Origin: Pseudalkalibacillus sp052246725
GTDB lineage: Bacteria; Bacillota; Bacilli; Bacillales; Fictibacillaceae
NCBI GenBank assembly: GCA_052246725.1
Contig: JBQQCL010000006.1
Length of the DNA: 64,000 bases
Reading direction: 5' to 3' (one strand)
A model generated the notes under the pieces. It searched no databases, was not told where the DNA came from, and saw only the letters and a program-made list of their open reading frames with translations. Position numbers and translations under genes: made by a program. Of this stretch, positions 1 through 8,098 are shown piece after piece (positions within the stretch are counted from its first letter, which is position 1; every line of letters starts with the position of its first letter).

Positions 1-1
1 A

Positions 2-928
2 TTGGTCAAGTTTGATGGAGGACAGGAAACCAAGGATGCGATCCATGCTTATCTTAATAAATACGGAATGCGATGTGTCGGAGAAATCGATATTACGAAA
101 ACCCGCTGGAGCGAAAAACCGATCACGCTTGTCCCAATGATACTCAGTAATATCAAGAACTTTGAGCCTGATGCTAGCAAGCGGAAATTTGAGCAAGGGC
201 GTAAAGAAGCTTTGAAAAAGGAACAAGAATTATTGGAGCGATTGAAGCAATTACCGGATGGGGAACAAAAAGCCATAGAAACAAAACGTAGGATCGACCT
301 GATCCGGAATTTCAGCGGGTATAGGGAATATCCAAAATACATCATGGTGAATCACTACTTCATTTATAAGCAAGCTTTGATGAAAGAAGCCGAACAACTC
401 GTCCAGGCGGGTGTCATTCATGAAAAAGAAGATATTTATTACCTCACTCTTGAGGAACTGCGCGAGGTCGTACGCACAAATCAAATGGATGACCAGATCA
501 TCAGCAACAGGAAGGACGAATACAAAGTATATGAAAAATTGACTCCGCCACGTATCATCACTTCTGATGGTGAAATCATGAATGGAAAGTTCAAACGAGA
601 AAATCTCCCAGCCGAAGCGATTGTGGGAATTCCTGCTTCCACCGGAGTCATAGAGGGGCGGGCTCGTGTCATCTTGGACATGGGAGATGCAGATCTGGAA
701 AATGGCGATATATTGGTCACCTCCTTCACTGATCCGAGTTGGACACCATTGTTCGTATCCATTAAAGGCCTGGTCACCGAAGTCGGTGGACTGATGACCC
801 ACGGAACGGTTATCGCACGGGAATATGGCTTGCCAGCAGTTGTCGGAGTGGAAAATGCCACCAAAGAGATAAAAGATGGACAACGAATCCGCGTGCATGG
901 AACAGAAGGGTATATCGAAATATTATAA
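2..928 (+). CDS. PEP-utilising phosphotransferase, C-terminal part (left-truncated)
   Basis: The reading frame is open to the left edge, so only the last ~309 codons are present and the apparent start at position 2 is not real. The C-terminal ~90 residues form the phosphohistidine swivelling domain of PEP-utilising enzymes: a TEVGG..THG motif carries the His, followed by AREYGLPAVVGVENAT. This fits rifampin phosphotransferase (Rph) or the phosphoenolpyruvate synthase-like proteins of Bacillus (YvkC/Pps). Such enzymes move a phosphate from ATP through this His to a substrate. The nucleotide-binding part lies outside the window, so Rph cannot be told from PpsA-like. A perfect 13-bp hairpin follows the stop codon. 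Confidence 0.85.
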   Translation: MVKFDGGQETKDAIHAYLNKYGMRCVGEIDITKTRWSEKPITLVPMILSNIKNFEPDASKRKFEQGRKEALKKEQELLERLKQLPDGEQKAIETKRRIDLIRNFSGYREYPKYIMVNHYFIYKQALMKEAEQLVQAGVIHEKEDIYYLTLEELREVVRTNQMDDQIISNRKDEYKVYEKLTPPRIITSDGEIMNGKFKRENLPAEAIVGIPASTGVIEGRARVILDMGDADLENGDILVTSFTDPSWTPLFVSIKGLVTEVGGLMTHGTVIAREYGLPAVVGVENATKEIKDGQRIRVHGTEGYIEIL

Positions 929-960
929 TTGCTGAATATCTTACAGTTTTAAATGCCACT

Positions 961-992
961 AAAATGTCCTGTGATTTGACACAGGACATTTT
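961..992 (+). terminator. terminator-like hairpin after the phosphotransferase
   Basis: A perfect 13-bp inverted repeat (aaaatgtcctgtg / cacaggacatttt) with a 6-nt loop lies 32 bp after the stop at 928. The stem itself ends in TTTT, and its A/T-rich arms could work in both directions. Confidence 0.8.
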
Positions 993-1134
993 GCGTTAAT
1001 ATCAAGGTCTTACAAACATTTAATTAGGCAATGTATTACGAATGACAGAATAACTTTTGACTGGCGGACCTTATTATAAGAAAGGGCAGGATTCTTGAAG
1101 ACTCAGTTTCGAGATAATACAGCAAAAAGGGGGA

Positions 1135-1194
1135 ATGTCAGGAAAATGCGGATTTACAGCAATATTAAAAAGCCTGATTTCTCAATTTAAGTGA
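1135..1194 (+). CDS. possible 19-codon small ORF
   Basis: An ATG preceded by AAAAAGGGGG opens a 19-codon frame (begins MSGKCGFTAIL) whose TGA lies inside the loop of the next hairpin. The MSG-x-CGF opening recalls small YjcZ-type spore peptides, but the hydrophobic core typical of that family is missing. It could be a decayed copy or chance. The rest of the 929-1257 gap holds only the two hairpins. Confidence 0.2.
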   Translation: MSGKCGFTAILKSLISQFK

Positions 1195-1213
1195 AGAAAT
1201 CAGGCTTTTTTCA
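1167..1213 (+). terminator. bidirectional terminator
   Basis: The stem aaaagcctgatttct / agaaatcaggctttt is followed by a T-run on the + strand and begins with an A-run. It can therefore also end the leftward pepE transcript whose stop is at 1258. Confidence 0.8.
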
Positions 1214-1257
1214 TTGCAACCAAAAAATCGCGAGCTAATGGGCTGACCATCTCGGTG

Positions 1258-1974
1258 TTAAGGGGTGAACAGCTTCCATTGCCCCTCTGAAACAACTTCA
1301 ACGGCCCCATCGGTCACTTTGATGGCCGTCTGATCGTCAATCGCGTACCCTGGTACTGAGACGCCGGCAGCCCACTTTTCTGCATTGGCCAAGGTATTGT
1401 TTGGTAACATCTCGTGATCCAGGTGAGGAAACAACGCAAAATCCACCAGACCCAGTGTTTTATCTCCCCCTGTAGGCGGACGCCAGCCTACGAATTCTTC
1501 ACCGATATTCGGGGCCATCACCATGCTCCCAGCGCTCATTCCGACATAGACTGCATCCAGTGATGGCAAGAGTTCTGCCAGCCCGGATTGCCGCATCCAG
1601 TGGTACAGGTAGAGGGCGTCGCCTCCCGACACCAGCAGGACGTCCGTCTCCCGGACAAGAGGCACCCAACGGTCTTCGTCGATGCTTGGCAGCGCTGTGA
1701 GCTCTAGAACGCCGACAGACTTCCAGTCCAGGTCGACCATGGGATTCTCGGAATTCCCGCTGATGAACTGCCAGGCTTTGACGCCAGGACCGACCCAGGG
1801 GTGTCCGTACATAGCGGTAGGGATGCACAGAGCGTTGGAGTCGGCGATCGGCTTGCCCAGCATGTCAACCAGCTCGTTGTGGATAGTCGAGTTATTGACG
1901 CCCGCGGAAGTTAGCAGAAGTTTCATTCCAAACGTCTCCGAGGACTTGGAATCCTCCAAATAATTATGCGACAT
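1258..1974 (-). CDS. pepE: peptidase E (family S51 dipeptidase)
   Basis: A 238-residue protein with the S51 fold: the nucleophile Ser147 sits in GMSAGS, a GGD motif precedes it near residues 117-119, and a PHLDHE segment near residue 184 is conserved. Family members hydrolyse Asp-X dipeptides in the cytosol. The ATG at 1974 has AGGAGG about 7 nt upstream. An internal Met17 (MKLLLTSAG) matches the usual family start, so the first 16 residues may be an extension. Codon use is clearly GC-richer than its neighbours, suggesting recent acquisition. Two tiny ORFs lie directly upstream on the same strand. Confidence 0.85.
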   Translation of the reverse strand: MSHNYLEDSKSSETFGMKLLLTSAGVNNSTIHNELVDMLGKPIADSNALCIPTAMYGHPWVGPGVKAWQFISGNSENPMVDLDWKSVGVLELTALPSIDEDRWVPLVRETDVLLVSGGDALYLYHWMRQSGLAELLPSLDAVYVGMSAGSMVMAPNIGEEFVGWRPPTGGDKTLGLVDFALFPHLDHEMLPNNTLANAEKWAAGVSVPGYAIDDQTAIKVTDGAVEVVSEGQWKLFTP

Positions 1975-1987
1975 ATGTTTTTCCTCC

Positions 1988-2126
1988 TTAGGGTCCGAAG
2001 TTCAGTTCTTTTTCACGTAGATCTTTAAGATTATTACGCATTTCATCTATTGATTCACTAACTTCCATATCCTGAAAGGTCGGGAAAAGAAATCACTTCT
2101 TCGATTGTTAAATATCTCCTATTCAT
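1988..2126 (-). pseudogene. split small ORF upstream of pepE
   Basis: On the minus strand a 22-codon frame starting at 2126 (MNRRYLTIEEV...) ends at 2058 and overlaps a second 26-codon frame in another phase (2068-1988, MEVSESIDEM...). That frame stops 4-5 nt before the pepE Shine-Dalgarno sequence. Joined by one frameshift they would give a ~48-residue charged peptide. They may be a leader peptide pair, a broken gene or chance. I recognise no family. Confidence 0.25.
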
Positions 2127-2221
2127 TTTATCATGTTTCGTCCATATGAATCTGGAGATGTTTTTTGTTTATTTACGAAAAATAACAATCTATCTGATCT
2201 TTAATTCAAGTCTTCAAGAAA

Positions 2222-2257
2222 GGGGGGCACTTCTGGAATAAGAAGTGTCCGTTTTCC
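2222..2257 (+). terminator. inverted repeat in the pepE-DUF899 gap
   Basis: ggcacttct / agaagtgtcc pairs around GGAATA with one bulge, followed by GTTTTCC. It lies between the divergent pepE and DUF899 genes, so it may be regulatory or a remnant terminator. Confidence 0.35.
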
Positions 2258-2384
2258 ATATAAAGGGCCATTTATTGAATAAATAATGCCAAAAAAATAA
2301 AGGAATTGTTTTTAGCAATCGAGAAGAAATCGAGTAGCCATCGTGTTGTATAAGCTTAGGAAAATAAAAGAAGGGGAAGAAGCT

Positions 2385-3194
2385 ATGAAAAAAACGAAAA
2401 ATCATCTGCAACTACCGAATGTCGTGTCGCGAGACGAATGGCTTGTAGCGCGTAAGGAATTACTGGCCAAAGAGAAGGAATTCACTAAGGCGCGGGATAC
2501 GCTGAATGCTGAACGTCGCCGACTCCCAATGGTGGAGATTGATAAGAACTATGTCTTAGATGGCCCGCAAGGTAAGACCAGTTTGCTTGATCTGTTTGAA
2601 GGTCGTCCTCAACTTATCGTGCATCACTTTATGTTCGACCCTGATTGGGAAGCGGGTTGTCCTGCTTGCTCGTTCGCTGCGGACAACATCGGCCATCTCT
2701 CTCACCTGCATGCACGCAATACGTCACTAGCTCTAATATCCCGTGCTCCACTTCCCAAGCTCGAACGCTACAAGGAACGCATGGGTTGGAACCTTCCCTG
2801 GTACTCATCCTACGATAGCGATTTCAACTATGACTTTCATGTTACATTGGACGAATCCGTCGCTCCGATTGAATACAATTACTTGACCAGGGATGAACTT
2901 GTTCAGAAAGGCGTACCCCTTGAATCCGGTAAGTCAATGGAAGTGCCTGGCGTTAGTACTTTTCTTCGTGACGGTGAAAGAATTTTTCACACGTATACGA
3001 CTTACGCCCGCGGAACTGACCTAATAATTAACACCTTCAACTACCTCGATTTAACAGCTCTTGGCAGGCAAGAGGACTGGGAACAGCCACCTGGACGTAG
3101 TGACGGCAACGGCAAGACATGGCTTCGTCGTCATGACGAATATGTACACTCTTGTGCATCGGATTCTTGTTGTCACTCAAATAAGAGCGATTAG
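2385..3194 (+). CDS. DUF899 family thioredoxin-like protein
   Basis: A 269-residue cytosolic protein of the DUF899 family, which has a thioredoxin-like fold and no settled function. The features seen are an N-terminal helix with VSRDEWLVARKELLAKEKE, the FDPDWEAGCPACSF segment around residues 84-97 with a CPAC pair where thioredoxins have their active site, and the C-terminal TFNYLDLTALGRQE segment before a Cys/Ser-rich tail. The ATG at 2385 has GAAGGGGA upstream; an in-frame GTG at 2343 lacks a binding site. A large hairpin at 3246-3282 ends the unit. Confidence 0.85.
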   Translation: MKKTKNHLQLPNVVSRDEWLVARKELLAKEKEFTKARDTLNAERRRLPMVEIDKNYVLDGPQGKTSLLDLFEGRPQLIVHHFMFDPDWEAGCPACSFAADNIGHLSHLHARNTSLALISRAPLPKLERYKERMGWNLPWYSSYDSDFNYDFHVTLDESVAPIEYNYLTRDELVQKGVPLESGKSMEVPGVSTFLRDGERIFHTYTTYARGTDLIINTFNYLDLTALGRQEDWEQPPGRSDGNGKTWLRRHDEYVHSCASDSCCHSNKSD

Positions 3195-3245
3195 TAATCA
3201 ATGTCGTTCACTTATGTATAAATATTATGTGACAGATGTTTAAGA

Positions 3246-3282
3246 AACGGGAGCAATTCAAGTGAATTGAATTGCCTCCGTT
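3246..3282 (+). terminator. terminator-like hairpin after the DUF899 gene
   Basis: A 16-bp stem (aacgggagcaattcaa / ttgaattgcctccgtt, two mismatches) with a short loop lies about 50 bp after the stop. The T-tract is weak (TTGTTCTGTT). Confidence 0.55.
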
Positions 3283-3356
3283 GTTCTGTTAAAGGGGGAA
3301 TTTCTGTAACGTGGATTGCCCTTTTAAATTAATTCGTTTACTGGAAATAAACGTTC

Positions 3357-4226
3357 TCAGTCAGACTGCTTCACACTAAGTATGGTGATCGTAACCAGGA
3401 TGAGTACCATTCCAAGAAGTTGAATGCTGGTCAAATGATCTCCGATTAGCAGAACGCCAAATAATGAAGCTGTCACCGGCTCTACCATAGCGACCATCGA
3501 AGCTGTTGTCGGGGTAGTCCACCGAATGCCAATCACATAAACTATAAATGAAATTCCAGCCCCCACTATCCCTAATAGAAGAAACCATCCTATGTAGCTT
3601 GACGTCACCACACTAGCTGCTTCATCATTGTCCGTAAAAAGAAAAAGGATGAGACAAAATGAAAAAAAGGCGATGGTTAAGATGGTCTGAGGCTTTCCGA
3701 TTGAAGAAGCATTTTTAAACCCGAATATAAACAATGCATAGGAAAGGCCAGCAGCAAGTCCCGCTGCCGCCCCTAGAAAACTCACTGAAATCGAATCGGT
3801 GTTGTAGGCACCCGTGAGCAGGATAATCCCCATAAGCACACCGGAAATGCATCCCCATTTAAACCAGGTCGAACGTTCTATTCGTAATAAAAAGGAGATT
3901 AAAAGGACGAACACAGGTGCGGTGTACATTAAAGTAGCGGCAACAGCAATGCTTGAGGCTTGGATACTGAGAAAATAAAAAGTGAAATTCCCAGCAACAC
4001 CAACACCCGCCAATAGGGACCATATGTATAAACGAGGAGAGAAGATCCAATTTTGTCTGAAGCGAAAGAGAAACCACGCGAAAAAACATATAAAACCAAC
4101 AGCACCTCGGTAAAGGGAAATCACAATAGGATCCCAGCCCTTGTTCATTAAAATATCGGCAATTCCCCCACTAATGCCCCAGCATATAGCGGCTAGCATA
4201 ACTAAGCCTACACCTGCAAATCTCAT
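3357..4226 (-). CDS. EamA/DMT-superfamily transporter
   Basis: A 289-residue integral membrane protein with about ten hydrophobic segments arranged as two EamA repeats. The N-terminal repeat opens with MLAAICWGISGGIADILMNKGWDP, a common form in Bacillus DMT exporters; the second ends LLGMVLILVTITIL. Family members export amino acids, metabolites or drugs; the substrate cannot be read from sequence. The ATG has TTAGGAGGC upstream. It stands alone and converges on the DUF899 gene. Confidence 0.85.
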   Translation of the reverse strand: MRFAGVGLVMLAAICWGISGGIADILMNKGWDPIVISLYRGAVGFICFFAWFLFRFRQNWIFSPRLYIWSLLAGVGVAGNFTFYFLSIQASSIAVAATLMYTAPVFVLLISFLLRIERSTWFKWGCISGVLMGIILLTGAYNTDSISVSFLGAAAGLAAGLSYALFIFGFKNASSIGKPQTILTIAFFSFCLILFLFTDNDEAASVVTSSYIGWFLLLGIVGAGISFIVYVIGIRWTTPTTASMVAMVEPVTASLFGVLLIGDHLTSIQLLGMVLILVTITILSVKQSD

Positions 4227-4960
4227 CGTGTGCCTCCTAAAGATAAGTAATGGTACGAATTTTGATCACGCTATTAGAAACCTAACGTGGCCTGAATAAT
4301 GTAAATTCAAGGACCAAACAATCCTCGTTACGTTCCTAATCAAACATATGTTTTTTTAAAAGGTGTAAATGGTAATTCCTTTAATTTCTCATACCTAAAC
4401 CTAAATCAGCTCGCATGCAATATGAAAAGACGGTATCCTCTAAAAGCACATATGAAACTTTACGGTCAGTGGAGAGAGATAAAAACAACTATTACTGTCA
4501 GCCTCAAAGTTATCTTAATTTCGAGTTTTCAACAATCGGTGGCTTATAATCAAAATAGCTATTGAGTTAGATATGGTGATTTGAAATAATTGGTATTGAT
4601 CAAGAGGGCAGTTATCTAGATAGGATTCTCATATAAAAGGCTAAGTGAATAAGCTCAAGTAGCGGTATTGGTAATGTTCATATGGAAACAAACAACAGTT
4701 CATACAATCGGTCTTGAATTGACAGTACTGTGGCGGCTGTGGGTAGGATAACGAATATAGCCAATGCGATGTAAGCAGCTGGGGCGGAATCCAACTGCTC
4801 AACAATTAGTCTTCCGGTTAAATGGATACTAGGTGATAAGCCCTTATTTTTCATTTTAGGGTCATTATATGGAATCAAGTTTTAGATATTAATAGAAATA
4901 TCATTAGAAAAGAGTGGTTTATAGGAGATAATGAAACAGAAATAGAGGGAGTCGATCGCT
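4227..4960. other. gene-poor stretch
   Basis: About 730 bp of low-GC DNA between the EamA gene and the RDD gene. I see no tRNA, riboswitch core or convincing gene. The only notable frame is a minus-strand 66-codon ORF (4678-4878), described separately. Confidence 0.5.
4678..4878 (-). pseudogene. possible remnant of a membrane-protein gene
   Basis: A 66-codon frame contains one clear hydrophobic segment (PAAYIALAIFVILPTAATVLSI) after an amphipathic stretch. A TTG or an internal ATG (Met9) could start it, but neither has a good ribosome binding site. It reads like the end of a larger membrane protein. I cannot assign a family and chance is possible. Confidence 0.2.
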
Positions 4961-5473
4961 ATGTCTCATGCGTCATATAAAATCCGTATTTATGCTTTCT
5001 TATTAGATTATCTCGTTATCGTAATATACAGTATTTTTATTGTAGGTACTATTTCTTTCATCTTTCGATCATCTATTAACACCTTATTTTCAAATTCCCC
5101 ATTAACAGCAGAACTGACAGGTTTTTTTATGATGACGTTACCGGTTTCGCTTTATTTTATTTTATGCGAATGTTCTAGTTGGCAAGGAACATTGGGGAAG
5201 AGAAAAATGGGCATCCGTGTTATTGATGGTGTCGGTCAGCGGATCGGAATCGGTCGCTCAGTTTCTCGAACAGCTATCAAGTTTCTCCCTTGGGAGGTTG
5301 CGCACTTTGGGATATGGCACCTAATGCTACCATCTGACTTTTCTGAGATTTCTGTTTATGTGATCTTAAATGCTGTCAATCTTGCACTATTAATATATCT
5401 AATAATCCCTCTCACTAATAAAAGAAGGAAAAATGTTTATGACTGGTTAGCTGGTACGGAAGTAGTTCGCTGA
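4961..5473 (+). CDS. RDD family membrane protein
   Basis: A 170-residue protein with the RDD layout: the R/D pair in the first helix (RIYAFLLDYLVIV), a second helix near residues 45-70, the GTLGKRKMGIRV motif after it, and a C-terminal hydrophobic stretch followed by KRRKNVYDWLAGTEVV. RDD proteins are small inner-membrane proteins, some linked to Na+/H+ or osmolyte transport; the role here is unknown. The start ATG follows a weak AGGGAGTCG. Confidence 0.85.
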   Translation: MSHASYKIRIYAFLLDYLVIVIYSIFIVGTISFIFRSSINTLFSNSPLTAELTGFFMMTLPVSLYFILCECSSWQGTLGKRKMGIRVIDGVGQRIGIGRSVSRTAIKFLPWEVAHFGIWHLMLPSDFSEISVYVILNAVNLALLIYLIIPLTNKRRKNVYDWLAGTEVVR

Positions 5474-5523
5474 TCTATATTAAAGCGTAAGCATGCTCAA
5501 CCGCCTTTAATAAAATAGTCGGA

Positions 5524-5549
5524 TCCTCCACAATTGGAGGGCTTTAGCA
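5524..5549 (+). terminator. short terminator-like hairpin
   Basis: cctcc / ggagg with a small ACAATT loop, followed by GCTTT, lies 55 bp after the RDD stop. The stem is short. Confidence 0.4.
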
Positions 5550-5612
5550 GAGTAAGGAAAGCGTCATTATAGAAAGGAATAAATACTTTTTTGCGAAAAT
5601 TTCATCCTAAAT

Positions 5613-5666
5613 GTGCAACTATATGGTTGCACTAAAATGTCAATATGTGCTACACTTTGGTTGCAC
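5613..5666 (+). promoter_or_regulatory. palindromic operator and promoter of the SRPBCC-arsR pair
   Basis: GTGCAAC-6-GTTGCAC (5613-5632) is a perfect 7-bp inverted repeat, and a third half site GTTGCAC lies at 5660-5666. TTGCAC inside the palindrome could act as -35, with TACACT 18 bp downstream as -10. The arrangement is typical of autorepression by the ArsR-family protein encoded 450 bp downstream. Confidence 0.6.
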
Positions 5667-5687
5667 TTGTGAAAAGGAGGGGTAGTA

Positions 5688-6119
5688 ATGGATAATGATC
5701 AAATTAAAAGAGAAATTTTTATTAATGCACCTATCCAAACGGTATGGGAGTTAATAAGCCAACCGGCATGGTGGGTTGGTGATGCACCTGGTCCGGACAA
5801 GGTTCAGGTAGATGGCCCACGTGTGGTGGCGGACACGAAGTACGGACAATTCCCAGTGTTGATTGAACAATCAGAACCGCCAAACTACCTTGCATGTAGG
5901 TGGGCAAGTTCATTTCCAGGAGAGGAACCAAAAGGAGAAAACTCTACGCTAGTTGAGTTCAACTTGACTTCAAAAGATGGGGGAACTTTACTTAGAGTAG
6001 TTGAAAGTGGCTTTTCACACCTTGCAATATCCGAACAAGAGCGAATAAAGTTCTTTAATGGAAATGTCCATGGCTGGGAGATGCAAATGGAAGTACTGCG
6101 GAAGCGTGCTGAGGAATAA
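5688..6119 (+). CDS. SRPBCC (AHSA1-like) domain protein
   Basis: A 143-residue START/Bet v1-fold protein of the AHSA1 type. It begins with IKREIFINAPIQTVWELISQPAWW, and has the typical central strand run and a C-terminal helix (GWEMQMEVLRKRAEE). Such proteins bind small hydrophobic ligands; the ligand is unknown. AAAAGGAGGGG precedes the ATG. It is translated just ahead of the ArsR gene (one base between stop and start), a common pairing in Bacillus and Actinobacteria. The palindrome at 5613 probably controls both. Confidence 0.85.
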   Translation: MDNDQIKREIFINAPIQTVWELISQPAWWVGDAPGPDKVQVDGPRVVADTKYGQFPVLIEQSEPPNYLACRWASSFPGEEPKGENSTLVEFNLTSKDGGTLLRVVESGFSHLAISEQERIKFFNGNVHGWEMQMEVLRKRAEE

Positions 6120-6120
6120 A

Positions 6121-6450
6121 TTGGAAACCACAGACAGTAGTAATTTTGAAAATGTCTTGATCGCCTTAGCAGACCCCACACGTCGAGAGTTACTTGACCT
6201 GATCGCTTTAAGAGGACAAGCTACAGCAACAACATTAGCAACTACGGTGACTGTATCTCGTCAGGCAGTTGTTAAACATCTAACAATCTTAAAAGATGCC
6301 AGGCTTGTATCCAGCGACCGTGTCGGGCGGGAAGTAAGATATAAGGTGTGTCCACATCAACTATCTTCAACAGCAGAGTGGATGGCAAATCTAGCTACGG
6401 ATTGGGATAGAAAGTTAGATTGGATTAAGCGCATAGCAGAAGATGAATAA
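6121..6450 (+). CDS. ArsR family transcriptional regulator
   Basis: A 109-residue winged-helix repressor: LADPTRRELLDLI in helix 1-2, recognition helix VSRQAVVKHLTILKDARLVSS, wing RVGREVRYKVCP. I place the start at the TTG at 6121, because GAGGAA lies just upstream and the protein then matches family length; the upstream in-frame ATG at 6058 would sit inside the SRPBCC gene. No Cys pair of the metal-sensing type is seen, so it more likely senses an organic ligand together with its SRPBCC partner. Confidence 0.85.
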   Translation: METTDSSNFENVLIALADPTRRELLDLIALRGQATATTLATTVTVSRQAVVKHLTILKDARLVSSDRVGREVRYKVCPHQLSSTAEWMANLATDWDRKLDWIKRIAEDE

Positions 6451-6505
6451 ATGAAAGTTAAATAACCGATGAAAGACAAGTTTTGGTCAATCTGTTTAAT
6501 AAAGT

Positions 6506-6539
6506 CAAAAAGATTTCCTTGAACGGAGGAATCTTTTTG
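6506..6539 (+). terminator. terminator of the SRPBCC-arsR unit
   Basis: caaaaagatt-tcct / aggaatctttttg with a 7-nt loop and one bulged base; ends in TTTTTG. Confidence 0.7.
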
Positions 6540-6616
6540 CTTTTAAGTTAATTACTTATTCAGAAAAACGATATACTTCCTTCTTTGAAATTAGAATATA
6601 ATAATTCTAATAAGTT

Positions 6617-7096
6617 GTGAAGGAGGAGAACATTATCATTACTTTTCCTATTCATCCGCTTCTTGTACATTTTCCGATTGCATTATTTTTATTTGGTGTA
6701 TTGATCCAAATTATTGTAATATGGAAGCCTGCTTTTTATGACAAAATGGCAACCTACCTATTTCTAGGGGGAGTAGTTAGCGGGATTCCCACATATTTAA
6801 CAGGGAAGTTAGATGAGGATTATGCAGAAGACTATTTTGGGGATGACGTTAAAGACATAATCGAGATACATGAAACACTTGGTGTAACCACTTTAATTGT
6901 TTTTAGTAGTATTGTTTTAATTAAGTTAACTTTAAGAGATAAAAAGAGTATTCGCATACTTGTAATAGTGCTCTCACTTATTGGTGCAGGACTTATATCT
7001 TTCACTGGACATCTTGGTGGACAAATTGTGTACAACGACCAGCAGCTTCCTAGTCTCCAAATTGACGATCTTAAATTTGAATATGAGAATGATTAG
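6617..7096 (+). CDS. DUF2231 family membrane protein
   Basis: A ~155-159-residue protein with four hydrophobic segments. The DUF2231 signature FPIHPLLVHFPIALFLFGV is at the N-terminus, and ISFTGHLGGQIVY occurs near residues 126-138. The His residues in these motifs resemble haem- or metal-facing positions in related cytochrome-like proteins; the function is unknown. The start is odd. The GTG at 6617 overlaps the best Shine-Dalgarno (AAGGAGGAG, 6620-6628), which is properly spaced only for ATT (6632) or ATC/ATT codons after it. A TATAAT at 6597-6602 would leave a very short leader for the GTG. Confidence 0.75.
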   Translation: MKEENIIITFPIHPLLVHFPIALFLFGVLIQIIVIWKPAFYDKMATYLFLGGVVSGIPTYLTGKLDEDYAEDYFGDDVKDIIEIHETLGVTTLIVFSSIVLIKLTLRDKKSIRILVIVLSLIGAGLISFTGHLGGQIVYNDQQLPSLQIDDLKFEYEND

Positions 7097-7207
7097 ATAA
7101 CTTGAATAAAATCCCAAGGCGAATTTAGAAATGTTTAAAATGGTGGAGGATATGAAGACTAATGACCTCTAATGTACCTTTAATTTTTAATAAATCGGGG
7201 AGTGAAT

Positions 7208-7804
7208 ATGGAAAATAACGTTTTTGAACAGATGGCAAAAAGATATGATACAGAAGAAAGAATTGAATTAGCTAAAGTGATCGTTAAGGAAGTAAGACCA
7301 GAATTACGAAATAGTAAACCAAAATCCTTAATAGACTATGGGAGTGGTACTGGTCTGGTTAGTTTAGAATTATCAGATTTAGTAGATTCCATTTTGTTGG
7401 TCGATTCATCAAAACAAATGTTGGAGGTTGCGAAGGCTAAAATTTCTCACAAAGGAATTACCAACTCAGAAGTACTTTATTCAGATTTCACTCAAGAAAC
7501 TCCTGAACTTAAGGCAGACATCGTTTTAATGTCACTCGTCCTTCTTCATATTCCGGACACTAAAAAAATTTTACAAGAATTGTTCAACATTTTAAATGAT
7601 AGTGGCAAGCTGATTATTATTGATTTTGACAAAAACGATAAAATAAATCATCCGAAAGTCCATAACGGTTTTTCGCATGAAGAACTGAAAAAAAGTTTAT
7701 CCGAAGTTGGATTCAAATCAATTGAAATGAAGACATTCTATCATGGAAATCGTATTTTTATGAATCAGGATGCCTCCATGTTCATATCCAGTAGTATAAA
7801 GTGA
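7208..7804 (+). CDS. class I SAM-dependent methyltransferase
   Basis: A 198-residue protein with motif I SLIDYGSGTGLVSLEL (about residues 41-56), the acidic post-I residue in LLVDSSKQMLEVAKAKI, and motif IV-like DIVLMSLVLLHI. It has the architecture of small Bacillus methyltransferases (YrrT/YxjB-like) acting on small molecules; the substrate is unknown. The ATG at 7208 has GGGGAG 7 nt upstream; the GTG two codons earlier is too close. A terminator follows at 7861. Confidence 0.8.
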   Translation: MENNVFEQMAKRYDTEERIELAKVIVKEVRPELRNSKPKSLIDYGSGTGLVSLELSDLVDSILLVDSSKQMLEVAKAKISHKGITNSEVLYSDFTQETPELKADIVLMSLVLLHIPDTKKILQELFNILNDSGKLIIIDFDKNDKINHPKVHNGFSHEELKKSLSEVGFKSIEMKTFYHGNRIFMNQDASMFISSSIK

Positions 7805-7860
7805 ATTCTTATTTTTGGTTTCTAAGTACACACAACTAACCAATCCATATCCTGAATCTG

Positions 7861-7888
7861 CCTGCAATGGTCCCTTTGCAGGTTTTTG
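7861..7888 (+). terminator. terminator of the methyltransferase gene
   Basis: cctgcaa / ttgcagg with an 8-nt loop, followed by TTTTTGTT. Confidence 0.75.
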
Positions 7889-7980
7889 TTCTTGTTCCGG
7901 CCTTGAATTGCTATTAGAGAATTTCATGCACCGTATGAGTAATACTATTTCTTATCTGCAAAATTTAGTAGATAAGAAGA

Positions 7981-8028
7981 ACACCACCTATAAACGTATT
8001 CTCATACGATTACAGTGGTGTGTTTTTT
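7981..8028 (+). terminator. stacked hairpin with T-run
   Basis: Outer stem acaccac / gtggtgt encloses an inner cgtat / atacg stem, followed by GTTTTTT. It lies between the convergent methyltransferase and AbrB-family genes and may serve both. Confidence 0.65.
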
Positions 8029-8098
8029 CTGTTAAAGCTCATTTTATTTGTTCTATGTGCGAAATTACATAGAATTTGTTTGAAACCTGATTAGCTCT

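Noticed and set aside
251..898. 215-codon minus-strand ORF opposite the phosphotransferase
   Set aside because: A shadow of the conserved PEP-enzyme domain; composition is typical of antisense reading.
1258..1974. Peptidase E as an immunity factor for the microcin C-like product (by analogy with MccF)
   Set aside because: PepE belongs to S51 and cuts Asp-X peptides, MccF to S66; the gene is 8.5 kb away on the other strand with unrelated genes between.
7815..8072. 85-codon ORF downstream of the methyltransferase
   Set aside because: It runs through two terminators, has no ribosome binding site and its residue pattern is explained by the hairpins.
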